A stretch of 64,000 nucleotides of DNA from Micavibrio sp. UBA2137 (GCA_002328415.1 DCXL01000004.1:193859-257858), one strand, 5' to 3'. Shown: positions 1 through 9,138, numbered from the stretch's first letter. Translations and numbers: made by a program. The notes: a model not told the origin generated them from the letters alone.

Positions 1-366
1 CAATGCCCAAGAGAGCGCCATGCGTTCCATAACATCATCGTTAAAGCCTTTAAGCTCGGGTGTTAATTTGAGCGCGCCGATTGTCTTGTCATCCAAATGC
101 TTTGCAAGTTCACTTGGAATATGCGAGAGCGCATAGGCATCCACATCATGTGCAATACAAGCATAAATTTTTTCGACTGTTCCTTTCTTATCGCGAATAA
201 TCCCGACATCGCCGGGTTTTCCTGTAAAACCATGCGCATTCAAATCTTTTAAATCAGCCTTTGGCAATTTATCGCATTGTTTAGAAGTGGCGATAATAAA
301 CGGACAAGAGTCCTTAGCAGATTTTACAAAAGGGATGGATGTTGGAATTTTAGGAAGCGCAGTCAT
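1..366 (-). CDS. Putative leucyl aminopeptidase family (M17) protein, N-terminal part
   Basis: The gene runs off the left edge, so only about 122 N-terminal residues are visible, starting at the ATG at 366. The fragment contains GFTGKPGDVGIIRD, then YALSHIPSEL, then MALSWAL. This spacing resembles the non-catalytic N-terminal domain of alphaproteobacterial M17 leucyl aminopeptidase-like proteins, where a GF-GKPG segment is followed by a short nucleotide-binding-like fold. The metal-binding and catalytic region would lie outside the window, so the family call rests on N-domain resemblance only. It is transcribed leftwards and separated by about 85 bases from the next gene on the same strand. 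Confidence 0.5.
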   Translation of the reverse strand, partial: MTALPKIPTSIPFVKSAKDSCPFIIATSKQCDKLPKADLKDLNAHGFTGKPGDVGIIRDKKGTVEKIYACIAHDVDAYALSHIPSELAKHLDDKTIGALKLTPELKGFNDDVMERMALSWAL

Positions 367-450
367 GTTGTAGCCTTAAAGTTTTATACGTTTATAAAAC
401 CAAGATAGGGTGTGTCTTCGAGTCGGAAAAGGGAAAACAGCTAAAAAGAT

Positions 451-1260
451 CTAGTGATAGGCAAATTGTGGGAAAGGAACGTAGTTTTTGCCATTAAATT
501 CAGGCAATGTGCCAGGCTCTTGTGACAATCTGTCAGCAATAACAAAACGAATAAGTGGATTAAAGCCCATCCCTGTGTGGCTTGACCATAAAACACCTAT
601 ATTTTCTTTTAAGGCATGGTCGCCCTCAAATTGCGAGAGTTCCGAATTAACCACTCCATCAAAAAGGGAGTAAATGCTTGTCACAGGTGTATCTGGCAGA
701 CCTGTTTCAATCACATCTGACATGGCCTCCATGAAATCTGTCACATCGGGATGTTCCTTATCATTCATCATGTCGAATCCAACGCTTGCAATCGGATTGA
801 TGCCATCATCACCATCAGCAATTAAACGCTCGTTAATTGGGCTTCCCAATGTAATCACACGTCCAACCAAACCTGTATCTTTAAGACTGCTTGCTAGACC
901 AAGCGCATAAGTACCCCCAAGGCTTTGGCCGACAATATCAACGGGCCTGTCATCATGGCGGTGGGAAATGTCTCTAACACGCTCCATAACATTTACAAGA
1001 GGCACACTTTGTGGTCCCCAGTTAAAGCCGTTATTCCAGCCATAGGCATTGTAGCCAATTTGCTCAAGGTAGTTTCTAAGATCTTTCATGGAAGCGTCAG
1101 GCGTTATAAAACCTGGAATACAAAGAACGGGGCCTCCATCACCATGGGGCACGTCTAATGCCTGTTGCATGAAAATGCGCGATAGTCCGATTGAACGTAG
1201 TGTACGGGCCGTCTCCAGAGAAAAATTTGTCACAGGGTTTATATAAGGATTTGGGATCAT
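451..1260 (-). CDS. Lipase-like alpha/beta hydrolase
   Basis: This 269-residue protein has an alpha/beta hydrolase layout. An early VLCIPGF strand and oxyanion region near residue 46 is followed by the nucleophile elbow GQSLGG (Ser near 113), a candidate acid in SLFDGVV near 200, and a candidate catalytic His in SSHTGMG near 229. There is no clear signal peptide, so it is probably cytoplasmic or membrane-associated. It resembles triacylglycerol lipase/esterase families that act on short or medium acyl esters, but the substrate cannot be read from sequence. It lies upstream of, and in the same direction as, the M17-like gene, so the two may share a transcript. Confidence 0.7.
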   Translation of the reverse strand: MIPNPYINPVTNFSLETARTLRSIGLSRIFMQQALDVPHGDGGPVLCIPGFITPDASMKDLRNYLEQIGYNAYGWNNGFNWGPQSVPLVNVMERVRDISHRHDDRPVDIVGQSLGGTYALGLASSLKDTGLVGRVITLGSPINERLIADGDDGINPIASVGFDMMNDKEHPDVTDFMEAMSDVIETGLPDTPVTSIYSLFDGVVNSELSQFEGDHALKENIGVLWSSHTGMGFNPLIRFVIADRLSQEPGTLPEFNGKNYVPFPQFAYH

Positions 1261-1386
1261 AAGAAGATAATAATATTAATTTCTCCTTATTTGCGACCCA
1301 CTTTTGTGCGTTATACACAGAATTCACATAATAAATGTAAGTGTCTTTAATCTTGAAAAAAGTTTCAAACACACAGATAAGAAAGC

Positions 1387-1620
1387 ATGGATACAAAAAG
1401 ATTAGATGATCTGGAAGAGGTCATTGCGCATCAGGATAAGCAAATTCAGGATTTGAGCGATATGATTATCGCGCAAAACAAGGATATTGAGCGTTTGCAA
1501 CGGGAGATTGTTAAGCTCGGTGGAAAGATTAAGGAGCTAGAACAAGTCAGTCAAAAGGATGACGGTGAGGGGCTATCACTACTTGAGCAGGCTTTACGCG
1601 ACAAACCGCCACATTACTGA
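1387..1620 (+). CDS. slyX: SlyX family protein
   Basis: This 77-residue protein is almost entirely coiled coil, with heptads from about residue 5 to 55. It ends in the PPHY motif typical of SlyX. SlyX is a small conserved proteobacterial protein of uncertain function, named from its position near slyD in enterobacteria. Here it stands alone, and its last seven bases overlap the convergent GIY-YIG gene. Confidence 0.85.
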   Translation: MDTKRLDDLEEVIAHQDKQIQDLSDMIIAQNKDIERLQREIVKLGGKIKELEQVSQKDDGEGLSLLEQALRDKPPHY

Positions 1621-1871
1621 GTAATCAGAGCAAGTTTTTCATCACGAGAGAGAGCCTTAATCTGTAATTCACGCTTACTGGCTTCACTTCTGTTTTTGCA
1701 ACTTTCCTTATAAAGGCAAAGAAACGGTCCGCGGTTGCGCGTGTATTTCGCGCCTGTGCCCGCCATATGCGCTTCCAGACGTTTGTCAAAGTCATTCGTA
1801 ATGCCTGTGTAGAGCGTTTTATCCGCGCATTCCAATATATAAACAACCCAGTCCATAAAATATTTTTGCAT
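1614..1871 (-). CDS. GIY-YIG nuclease superfamily protein (UPF0213/YhbQ-like)
   Basis: This small single-domain GIY-YIG protein has VYILECADKTLYTGIT in place of the GIY...YIG signature, followed by an arginine in the RLEAH helix and a glutamate in SEASKRELQIK. Family members are about 80-95 residues and comprise only the nuclease domain; YhbQ-type proteins have been linked to DNA repair. The ATG at 1856 (MDWVVYIL) is a plausible shorter start. The gene is convergent with slyX (7-base overlap) and divergent from the flavoprotein gene. Confidence 0.85.
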   Translation of the reverse strand: MQKYFMDWVVYILECADKTLYTGITNDFDKRLEAHMAGTGAKYTRNRGPFLCLYKESCKNRSEASKRELQIKALSRDEKLALITQ

Positions 1872-1913
1872 GAACCATGCTTTTTGACAAAGTCTATGTT
1901 ACTTCTTTTTGTC

Positions 1914-3104
1914 ATGAAAAATAACCAACCAGATTATGATGTTATTATTGTTGGAGCAGGGGCAGCTGGCCTTATGTGTGGCTTAACTGCGGGCGTGCGT
2001 GGCAAATCCGTACTCATTATGGATCATGCCAAAAAGATTGCTGAGAAAATAAGGATTTCAGGGGGTGGGCGTTGTAATTTCACAAATCTGAACACACGCC
2101 CCGAGGCCTTTTTATCGCGTAACTCCCATTTTTGTAAGTCAGCCCTAGCGCAATACACACAGCATGACTTTATTGCGCTTGTTGAGAAACATGGCATTGC
2201 CTATCACGAGAAAAAGTTGGGGCAGCTTTTCTGTGACGGTAAATCGCAACAGATTATCGATATGCTGGTGCAGGAATGCACGCAGAATAATGTCGTTATT
2301 CAAAACGAAACTGATGTTTCTGGCGTTAAGGCAACAGAGAGCGGTTATCATTTAAAGGCAGGCGACAAAACATTCACTTGCACGTCACTTGTTATTGCAA
2401 CAGGCGGCTTATCCATACCCAAGATTGGCGCCACACGCTTCGGATATAACGTTGCAAGGCAATTTGACCTCAATGTCTATGATACTTATCCAGCGCTTGT
2501 ACCCTTTACTTTTCAAACCGACATTCTTGAGATGTGTAAGACATTGAGCGGTGTTGCGGTTGATGCGAATGTGTCCTGTAATGATATGTCTTTTGCAGAA
2601 GGACTTCTTTTTACCCATCGCGGGTTAAGTGGGCCATCCATATTGCAAATCTCGTCTTATTGGAAGGAGGGGGATGCAATTACCGTTAATCTTGCGCCTG
2701 ATGTTGATGTTTTAACTTTCCTGAAAGAGAAAAAGCAGGCGCAACCCAAACAAGAAATTCATAATGCCTTGGCCGATATTCTGCCCAGCCGTCTGGCAGA
2801 GGCGCTATGTGCGTTTCATAATGTTACAGGACGCTTGGCTGATCTACCAAATGCGGCGCTTGAAAAACTTGCGGGGGCTGTTAATGCGTGGACATTAAAA
2901 CCAGCAGGCACAGAAGGCTATCGCACGGCCGAGGTGACCCTATGTGGTGTGGATACGGATGCGCTATCTTCCAAGACTATGGAATGCAAGTCACATAAGG
3001 GACTGTATTTTATAGGTGAGGTTGTGGATGTAACAGGTCATCTTGGAGGTTATAATTTTCAATGGGCCTGGTCATCTGGTTATGTGGCTGGTCAAAATGT
3101 ATGA
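1914..3104 (+). CDS. HI0933/YhiN family FAD-dependent oxidoreductase
   Basis: The protein has about 396 residues and begins with a dinucleotide-binding fold, DVIIVGAGAAGLMCGL. The family-typical SGGGRCNFTN follows near residue 47, then VIATGGLSIPKIG, and a C-terminal FIGEVVDVTGHLGGYNFQWA segment. These features define the HI0933-like (BaiN/YhiN) flavoproteins, which bind FAD; substrates are mostly unknown. The start at 1914 places the Rossmann strand at the usual distance; an in-frame ATG at 1896 is possible, and neither has a good Shine-Dalgarno. The stop overlaps the next gene by 8 bases, suggesting translational coupling. Confidence 0.88.
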   Translation: MKNNQPDYDVIIVGAGAAGLMCGLTAGVRGKSVLIMDHAKKIAEKIRISGGGRCNFTNLNTRPEAFLSRNSHFCKSALAQYTQHDFIALVEKHGIAYHEKKLGQLFCDGKSQQIIDMLVQECTQNNVVIQNETDVSGVKATESGYHLKAGDKTFTCTSLVIATGGLSIPKIGATRFGYNVARQFDLNVYDTYPALVPFTFQTDILEMCKTLSGVAVDANVSCNDMSFAEGLLFTHRGLSGPSILQISSYWKEGDAITVNLAPDVDVLTFLKEKKQAQPKQEIHNALADILPSRLAEALCAFHNVTGRLADLPNAALEKLAGAVNAWTLKPAGTEGYRTAEVTLCGVDTDALSSKTMECKSHKGLYFIGEVVDVTGHLGGYNFQWAWSSGYVAGQNV

Positions 3105-3453
3105 GGTAAAGGTGATTACGATTTACGGCATTAAAAACTGCGACACAGTAAAGAAAACATTTAAATGGTTTGATGATCATGACGTTACTTACGTGTTTCA
3201 TGATTACAAAAAGCAAGGTGTCGACGAAGATGTTCTCAAGCGTGCGATAGACATACATGGTTGGGAAACCGTTATTAATAAGCGCGGAACGACATGGCGT
3301 AAATTACCCTTAGAGGTTCAGGAATCCATGAACACAACACAAGCACTTTCCATTGCCAGGGAAAATGCATCACTCATAAAGCGCCCCTTGATAGTCTCAG
3401 ATGAAGGTATCCATATTGGTTATGATGTTGATGCTTTTGCAAAGATGGCTTGA
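3097..3453 (+). CDS. ArsC/Spx-like (YffB) thioredoxin-fold protein
   Basis: This protein of about 118 residues starts with IYGIKNCDTVKKTFKWF, the signature of YffB-type ArsC-family proteins, which have a single N-terminal cysteine. RGTTWRKLP and IKRPLIV, also family landmarks, follow. Such proteins have a thioredoxin-like fold and are often annotated as arsenate reductase-like, although reductase activity is unproven for YffB. The ATG at 3097 overlaps the flavoprotein stop; a GTG at 3112 preceded by GAGG five bases upstream is an alternative start. Confidence 0.85.
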   Translation: MYEVKVITIYGIKNCDTVKKTFKWFDDHDVTYVFHDYKKQGVDEDVLKRAIDIHGWETVINKRGTTWRKLPLEVQESMNTTQALSIARENASLIKRPLIVSDEGIHIGYDVDAFAKMA

Positions 3454-3495
3454 CATAAATTATTGCCCGTGAAATGAATAATATATTCTAATTAC

Positions 3496-3536
3496 ATTAT
3501 TGGAATAATATTATACAGGAGACTGCGAAGACAGTC
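3496..3536 (+). promoter_or_regulatory. Inverted repeats in the leader of the ClpA-like gene
   Basis: An AT-rich inverted repeat, ATTATT-GG-AATAAT, spans 3496-3509. A short hairpin, GACTG-CGAAGA-CAGTC, spans 3521-3536, about 34 bases ahead of the GTG start. They could be an operator and a leader hairpin, or chance in AT-rich DNA. No function is claimed. Confidence 0.3.
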
Positions 3537-3569
3537 GGGTAATAATAACCTTTTAGTAATGAGGTCACT

Positions 3570-5126
3570 GTGTCTGTCGAAAATAGATTGCTTAGAGTTG
3601 CGCAAGTTAACAGCCAAATCGGAAATTTAAGCGTTGTGCCCATTGCGGCCTTTGCCCTTGCCCTGTTTGATGAGGATGAGGTGCAGGCCTTTTTCGAGGC
3701 AAATGATATTGATGCAGAAGCATTGGCAGAAAATATCGAAAAATTTCCAGAGCTTTTAAAACTACCTGAATTTGAAACTGACGAATTTAGACTTGCCCCT
3801 TATTCAGCTGATCTGATTGCCTTACAAGATCGCTATGGTGAATTGTTCAGGGAAGATCCCGCCAAGTTCGATGGTAAGGAGGCAATGACCTATCTTTATC
3901 TGATGTTTGATAGTTTTGAGCATGCTGCGATCGGTAAAGTTTTAGGGTTTCATGATGTGACCCGCGAAAATTTACATAAATACTTTGCTGATAAATATCA
4001 GGTCGGGCCATCCTTTTTTAATAACCAGTCAACAGCTCTTGTGAAAGTTGCTCAATCTGAAAGTGTTGAGGAAAAGCGTGGTAAATATCGCCCCGTTGCA
4101 GGCGCTAAGGAACGCATGAAGGTAAAAGGCTTTATAAAAAGCGTTTCCGAAGAAGTCTATGATCAGGACGAGGCTATCTCTGTCTTGCAACGCGCGTTTG
4201 CAACGGCGGCTGTAGGCTTTCGTGAAAATGATAAGCCCGTTGGTTCATTCCTATTTAAGGGTCCAACAGGCGTTGGAAAAACCGAACTGGCAAAACAAAC
4301 CGCAAGTTATATGGGGCGCCCTCTACTGCGTGTGGATATGTCCGAATATTCTCAGGACTTCATGGTAACGCGCCTGTTCGGGTCACCGCCGGGCTACGTT
4401 AATAACGATGAGGGCGGCATTCTTACAAACTTTGTTAAGGAACATCCTGATGCCATCCTTTTATTGGATGAGATCGAGGAGGCGCATTCTGATGCCTTTA
4501 ATATCCTTCTGCAGGTCATGGATAATGCGCGGCTAACCTCGGGCCAAATGGAGGAAGTCGACTTTAGCAATACGCTTCTTATTATGACTTCGAATGCAGG
4601 CACAGGTGGCAAAGAAATGATGGGCATTGGTTTTGGGGAACAAGAAACACGTAACACGGCTGACGATGATTTAGAGCGTCTTTTCCTTCCAAAATTCAGA
4701 AATCGCCTTGATGCTATTGTAACGTTTAATCACTTAACATCGCCAACAGTACGCCGCATTTCAGATAAGCTAGAGCGCGGCCTAGAAGAAGTTATGGCGC
4801 GTCAAAATATGGTTTTGCATGTAACCGATGAGGCGCATGATTGGCTGACAGCCAAAGGGTATGATAGAGAGATGGGTGCGCGTCCATTAAAAAGGCTCTT
4901 TGAGCGAGAGGTTAAAAACCAGATTGCAGATCGTATTCTAGATAAAGGTCCAAAGCGGGGCGCTTATGTTATTCACGCTGCTGATGATGGCAGAGGCCTT
5001 AAATTACAATATGGGGCAATATCAAAGTTGGCTAAAGAAGAAAAACCATTTCCACTTGTTAAAACCGAGCCGTCCATTGTCCCCGCAAAGGTCGCATCAG
5101 CAGCGGGCTCACGCTCTCCTCATTAA
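3570..5126 (+). CDS. ClpA-like AAA+ unfoldase lacking the first AAA+ domain
   Basis: This 518-residue protein has a GTG start preceded by GAGG at 3561. Residues 1-145 look like the two-repeat Clp N domain. After a linker comes a single AAA+ module matching the second (D2) domain of ClpA: Walker A GPTGVGKT (231-238), pore loop GSPPGYV (271-277), Walker B LLLDE (to 301), sensor 1 SNAG, an IGF tripeptide at 353-355, Arg finger FRNRLD, and sensor 2 GARPLKR. Canonical ClpA is about 750 residues with two AAA+ domains. The IGF sits where ClpA has IGL, the ClpP-docking loop, so ClpP partnership is inferred. The reading frame is open throughout, so this is a clean domain architecture rather than a frameshift. 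The C-terminal 35 residues are low-complexity. No clpS is adjacent. Confidence 0.9.
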   Translation: MSVENRLLRVAQVNSQIGNLSVVPIAAFALALFDEDEVQAFFEANDIDAEALAENIEKFPELLKLPEFETDEFRLAPYSADLIALQDRYGELFREDPAKFDGKEAMTYLYLMFDSFEHAAIGKVLGFHDVTRENLHKYFADKYQVGPSFFNNQSTALVKVAQSESVEEKRGKYRPVAGAKERMKVKGFIKSVSEEVYDQDEAISVLQRAFATAAVGFRENDKPVGSFLFKGPTGVGKTELAKQTASYMGRPLLRVDMSEYSQDFMVTRLFGSPPGYVNNDEGGILTNFVKEHPDAILLLDEIEEAHSDAFNILLQVMDNARLTSGQMEEVDFSNTLLIMTSNAGTGGKEMMGIGFGEQETRNTADDDLERLFLPKFRNRLDAIVTFNHLTSPTVRRISDKLERGLEEVMARQNMVLHVTDEAHDWLTAKGYDREMGARPLKRLFEREVKNQIADRILDKGPKRGAYVIHAADDGRGLKLQYGAISKLAKEEKPFPLVKTEPSIVPAKVASAAGSRSPH

Positions 5127-5299
5127 CTAAGTAAGGCACAAAGTAAATTCCATAGATTTGGAACTTAGGCGCGCTGTATCTGGTTTGTCTTTTAGATGAG
5201 CTAGGTAAAGCGGAATTCATGCTTCTTATTATTTATAGAACAAGTGGCAACTTTTACGCTCTCCTAGAATTTGGAATTACCAGTTGAAAGGACCTTAAA

Positions 5300-6712
5300 A
5301 TGGGACAGCCACAATCAGATCTTAAACAAGATAATCACAAAACAGTTGATACTTACAATCCGACGACAAACAAGCTGCATAAAACATACATTATGCACAA
5401 CGAAGATGAGCTAAATGAAATCGTTGAAAATGCGCATACGGCTTTTTTGGAGTGGCGTAAAACAAGCTTTGAAGAACGTGCCAAAATTCTTAACAAAGCA
5501 GCCGATATCGTAGAACGCGATAAAAAAGATTTGGCTGAACTTATGGCGAAACAAATGGGTAAGCCTATTAAACAAGGTATTGGTGAAGCCGAACTATGTG
5601 CTGGGATTTTACGTTATACTGCTGAACAAGGCCCAACTGTACTTGCTGACGAAGAGCGTGAGGTTGAGGGTCAAAAAAAAGGTATCATTAGTTATCAGCC
5701 ACTTGGCGTAATTCTTGGCATGCAGCCATGGAATTTCCCCTTGTATCAATGTATGCGTTACAGTTGTGCCGTAATCATGGCAGGTAATACGACTGTTTTC
5801 AAACATGCGACTATTTGTCTTGAAACAGCGTACAGAATTCAAAAAATATATGAAGAAGCGGGTCTTCCTGAAAATGTCTTTAGTATCATATATGCAGGTG
5901 GTAAAGAGGCCGACAAGCTTATCAGTCACAAAAAAATTCGCGGCGTTACTTTTACAGGAAGTGAAGAAGTTGGGCGTATTGTTGCCGAAGAGTCAGGTAA
6001 AAACCTTAAAAAGACTGTGATGGAATTAGGAGGCAGTGACCCTTATTTTGTGCTAGAGGATGCTGATATAGATAGTGCCGTTGAAACATGTCTCTGGGGA
6101 CGTATAAACAATGGTGGTCAAACATGCATCGCAGCAAAGCGTTTCTTTATTCATGCTGATATTTATGATGTATTTAAAGAAAAGTATGTACAGGCAATGT
6201 CCAATGTTTCATATGGCGATCCGCTAGATGAGTCTTATGACATGGGACCAATGTGTACGACAGATAATCGTGATAATTTGCACAAGCAAGTCAGAGAAAC
6301 CCTAGAGAAGGGCGCAACACTTCTGTGTGGTGGTGAAATACCAGACATGGACGGTGCTTTTTATCCCGCAACAGTTTTAGAAGATATTCCAGAAGGATCA
6401 CCTGCTTATGAAGATGAGCTTTTTGGGCCCGTCGCATCACTATTTAAGTTTGATGATTTGGATGAAGCAATTGAAATTGCCAATGGTCACAAATACGGCC
6501 TTGGCGGTGGCGTTATCTCTGGAAACGAAGAAAGGGCAATAGAAATCTGCCGCGATCGTTTAGATACAGGTATCCTAAATGTTAACTGCTACGGTTTGGC
6601 CAAGCCAAATATGCCTTTTGGAGGTGTAAAAGATAGTGGCTATGGGCGTGAGCATGGTGGTTTTGGACTACGTGAATTCGTAAATGTTAAGTCCATTACT
6701 GTCGGGAAATAA
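5300..6712 (+). CDS. NAD(P)-dependent aldehyde dehydrogenase, succinate-semialdehyde dehydrogenase-like
   Basis: This 470-residue ALDH-superfamily enzyme contains the cofactor-side motif MQPWNFPLYQ, GVTFTGSEEVGR, the general base Glu in VMELGGSDPYFV and the catalytic cysteine in NGGQTCIAAKR. The sequence, including the C-terminal MPFGGVKDSGYGREHG, fits the succinate-semialdehyde dehydrogenase (Sad/GabD-like) branch, which oxidises succinate semialdehyde to succinate. No gabT neighbour is present, so the substrate stays provisional. A GAAAGGA Shine-Dalgarno precedes the ATG, and a strong hairpin terminator follows. Confidence 0.85.
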   Translation: MGQPQSDLKQDNHKTVDTYNPTTNKLHKTYIMHNEDELNEIVENAHTAFLEWRKTSFEERAKILNKAADIVERDKKDLAELMAKQMGKPIKQGIGEAELCAGILRYTAEQGPTVLADEEREVEGQKKGIISYQPLGVILGMQPWNFPLYQCMRYSCAVIMAGNTTVFKHATICLETAYRIQKIYEEAGLPENVFSIIYAGGKEADKLISHKKIRGVTFTGSEEVGRIVAEESGKNLKKTVMELGGSDPYFVLEDADIDSAVETCLWGRINNGGQTCIAAKRFFIHADIYDVFKEKYVQAMSNVSYGDPLDESYDMGPMCTTDNRDNLHKQVRETLEKGATLLCGGEIPDMDGAFYPATVLEDIPEGSPAYEDELFGPVASLFKFDDLDEAIEIANGHKYGLGGGVISGNEERAIEICRDRLDTGILNVNCYGLAKPNMPFGGVKDSGYGREHGGFGLREFVNVKSITVGK

Positions 6713-6741
6713 CACTTAGGTACTTTTTAAAAATATTATCA

Positions 6742-6777
6742 CAAACCCTTTTGGCGTTGCTAGAAGGGTTTGTTTTT
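6742..6777 (+). terminator. Intrinsic terminator of the aldehyde dehydrogenase gene
   Basis: CAAACCCTT (6742-6750) pairs with AAGGGTTTG (6764-6772) across a 13-base loop, followed by five T residues. It lies 30 bases after the stop codon at 6712. Confidence 0.85.
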
Positions 6778-6794
6778 ATCTGAAGAGTTTATAT

Positions 6795-7223
6795 TCACAT
6801 AAAGGCAATAGCCAGCAAGCTCAATACAACAACGCCACTCGCGTTGCGTCTGAGGGCGAGATAATCTTTATCAATGACCTTGCCATTTAGGCGTACTATA
6901 TCAATCAAATAGAGGTAAATGAAAAGCCCTGTGAGCAGCAACAATCCACTTTGCATGGGTATGAGGAGGGCTGTCCATGCAAGAAGTGCTGCAATATTGC
7001 TGTGTATCAAAATATCGAGATAAGCTTTCTGATTAAGAACCAATCCCCAATGGCTACCCGCAATGAAAGACAGAATAACCGCGCCATAAGCTCGTGCAAT
7101 TTCGCTTGCTGCAATGGGTAAAAAATTAAGAGATAAGTCGCTCAATGTCAGAAATGCACAGCCCAAGAAAGGAAGTGTTCCAGCGTAGGTTAGGGCAGTA
7201 ATAAGTGTTTTCTTACTCATCAA
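6795..7223 (-). CDS. DUF3429 family membrane protein
   Basis: This 142-residue protein has about four predicted membrane helices. The phrases TYAGTLPFLG near the N terminus and YGAVILSFIAGSHWG in the middle are hallmarks of DUF3429, related to mitochondrial TMEM69. The function is unknown. Its ATG overlaps the stop of the upstream DUF4153 gene by 4 bases (ATGA), so the pair is co-translated. Confidence 0.85.
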   Translation of the reverse strand: MMSKKTLITALTYAGTLPFLGCAFLTLSDLSLNFLPIAASEIARAYGAVILSFIAGSHWGLVLNQKAYLDILIHSNIAALLAWTALLIPMQSGLLLLTGLFIYLYLIDIVRLNGKVIDKDYLALRRNASGVVVLSLLAIAFM

Positions 7224-9007
7224 TAATCGCCCTCTTTAATAAGAGCGCGAAGTCTGATGTAGTTGATAAAAGTCTCATTTGTATCAGACCATTTGTTTCC
7301 GCTGATATTATAAATTAACAGCTTTACTTTCCAATCTGAATTCCCCTGAACAAGAGTATATGGGCCTTCTTCGTTTTTATTTTTATCAAGATTTGATGCA
7401 ATAATTTTACTGAGATCAAAAACTAAATCTTGTCGTCCATAAGAAGAAAAAATTATTGATTTACCTTCTATCCTCATTTTCATTTCCAATGACGCAGACA
7501 CTTTTTTTTCTGCCCAAGAATTTTCGCGGTGTGAATGAAGAGTAATATTGTTATTTGACGGTATTAAGTAGTCGTAACCTTTAAGGCTAAGTGCAAGGTT
7601 TTGCTCATAGACTCGAGTATTTATATGAAACGGGATCCGACCTGAAACATGTTCATCTGATTTCTTGGCGTTTCTTCTTACTTCGCTAAGCCCCAACACC
7701 TCATGATAGCTAGCAATATTTTGGTGTTTGGCTCTTTGCCTGATTTCCTTTGGTAAAGCCTTTGTGTTTTCTTTGTGGTGCAAATATCGGATTAAGTCCG
7801 AGATTTCCTTGTTATCTTCAAAAGTAATGCTTTTGACGTCTCTTTTATCAGGATCTAATAAATGATGTGCATCGACAATTTTCATTAAACGATTATTTTG
7901 ACTTTTAACAGAAACATTAGACGGCGTAAGAGGGCCAACACTAATTAAGATTAGTAATGCAATTAAAATTAAGGGGGGTACTTTTAAATATTTTTGCTTA
8001 CTAAAAACAAAATAAAGACTGGTGATGACCATCCATAAGCAAGCGATAACTCCCCAATATCTTTGCTGTGTAAAACCATAATCCTCTATCCTTAAATAAA
8101 GAGAAAAAGCCATCATTCCCAAGGGTAAGAGGAGCATTTTAAAGAGATTTTTATAGAAAAAGTCTAAGACTTTTCCTTGTGTGGATTTAAGCGGCCAGCT
8201 TGCCATATAGGTAATAATAGCAAGGAAACAAAACCCCCCAGATATGAGCGCGACCCTATTTGATGGAAAATCCCAAATTAAGATGATTTTGGCAAAATAT
8301 GCGTAGAGAATGGATATATACAGAAGCGTCAAAGGTATTAGTACCCATTTTGCAATGAATAGGCAGCTTCGCTCTAACCTTAAATCAATTGAAGAAATCG
8401 ATTTTGGGATTGTGCTCAGCGCATATAACGGCGCAAAGAGAAAGGCTGCAAACATCCATACACGAAAATAAAGATCAGGCGGTATCTTAAAAAGAAGGAA
8501 AGTTATCCCAATAAAAGCCAGACTAATGCCTGCAAATAAAACAACTGAAGCGAAAAAGGCACCAATTATACCTAGCCAAAAGCTATTATTATAAGACCAG
8601 AAGAGATCATTCTCAGGTGTCTTAAGAGGGTTCTTTTGAAGAAAGGGCACGACCATAAATGCGAGTAAAATAATAGCGATTAAATAAAAAATTTGACTAA
8701 TGTCATCGTTGAAAGTCACGACAAAAGCGTAAAAGCCAAAGCCTGATAATAAGAGCAATATGTGCTTATTTTTAGGCAGGCCGATATTCTCACGTACCAA
8801 TTTAGTAAGAACTGTGAAAAAGAAACCGAAAATGCAGAAAAGGAAGGCCTGCCCGAGTACATTCTTATCGTCTGCATCTCCTCCAAATAAAAATACGATT
8901 AAAAAAGCTATGGCGCTAAAGAGTGCGGGTAAGGGAAAGCGTTCAATTGTTTGTTTAAGTACTGTTGAGGAAGGAATAAGTTTTGAAATCATCCATAAAG
9001 CATACAT
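7220..9007 (-). CDS. DUF4153 family membrane protein
   Basis: The protein has 595 residues: about eleven hydrophobic helices in the first 350, then a soluble C-terminal portion of some 230 residues. The central LFIAKWVLIPLTLLYISIL followed by YAYFAKIILIWDFPSN is characteristic of DUF4153 proteins, whose role is unknown. ATG codons at 9007 and 8992 (MISKLIPSS) are both possible starts. It is more AT-rich than most neighbours, with long A/T runs in the 3' half. It is the first gene of a two-gene operon with the DUF3429 gene. Confidence 0.8.
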   Translation of the reverse strand: MYALWMISKLIPSSTVLKQTIERFPLPALFSAIAFLIVFLFGGDADDKNVLGQAFLFCIFGFFFTVLTKLVRENIGLPKNKHILLLLSGFGFYAFVVTFNDDISQIFYLIAIILLAFMVVPFLQKNPLKTPENDLFWSYNNSFWLGIIGAFFASVVLFAGISLAFIGITFLLFKIPPDLYFRVWMFAAFLFAPLYALSTIPKSISSIDLRLERSCLFIAKWVLIPLTLLYISILYAYFAKIILIWDFPSNRVALISGGFCFLAIITYMASWPLKSTQGKVLDFFYKNLFKMLLLPLGMMAFSLYLRIEDYGFTQQRYWGVIACLWMVITSLYFVFSKQKYLKVPPLILIALLILISVGPLTPSNVSVKSQNNRLMKIVDAHHLLDPDKRDVKSITFEDNKEISDLIRYLHHKENTKALPKEIRQRAKHQNIASYHEVLGLSEVRRNAKKSDEHVSGRIPFHINTRVYEQNLALSLKGYDYLIPSNNNITLHSHRENSWAEKKVSASLEMKMRIEGKSIIFSSYGRQDLVFDLSKIIASNLDKNKNEEGPYTLVQGNSDWKVKLLIYNISGNKWSDTNETFINYIRLRALIKEGDY

Positions 9008-9046
9008 GCTTTATGAAGTAAGAGGAAGTTTCTTATAAGGAAAAAA

Positions 9047-9138
9047 TGGCGGTGTCGGTGGGATTCGAACCCACGATACGCGTTTCCACGTATGACGATT
9101 TAGCAAACCGTTGCCTTCAGCCACTCGGCCACGACACC
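9047..9138 (-). tRNA. tRNA-Ser (anticodon GCU)
   Basis: Read on the minus strand, the acceptor arm GGTGTCG pairs with CGACACC, followed by discriminator G and an encoded CCA. The anticodon stem ACGGT/ATCGT encloses the loop TTGCTAA, giving anticodon GCT. A long variable arm (TACGTGG-AAA-CGCGTA region) is present, as in class II tRNAs. The T arm contains GGTTCGAATCC. Confidence 0.96.

Noticed and set aside
3570..5126. Frameshifted or broken clpA
   Set aside because: The frame is continuous, with a natural linker and all D2 motifs intact; no D1 remnants are seen nearby.
5127..5299. Regulatory RNA or terminator after the ClpA-like gene
   Set aside because: Only a 5-bp TTCCA/TGGAA stem without a T tract is visible, too weak to report as a feature.
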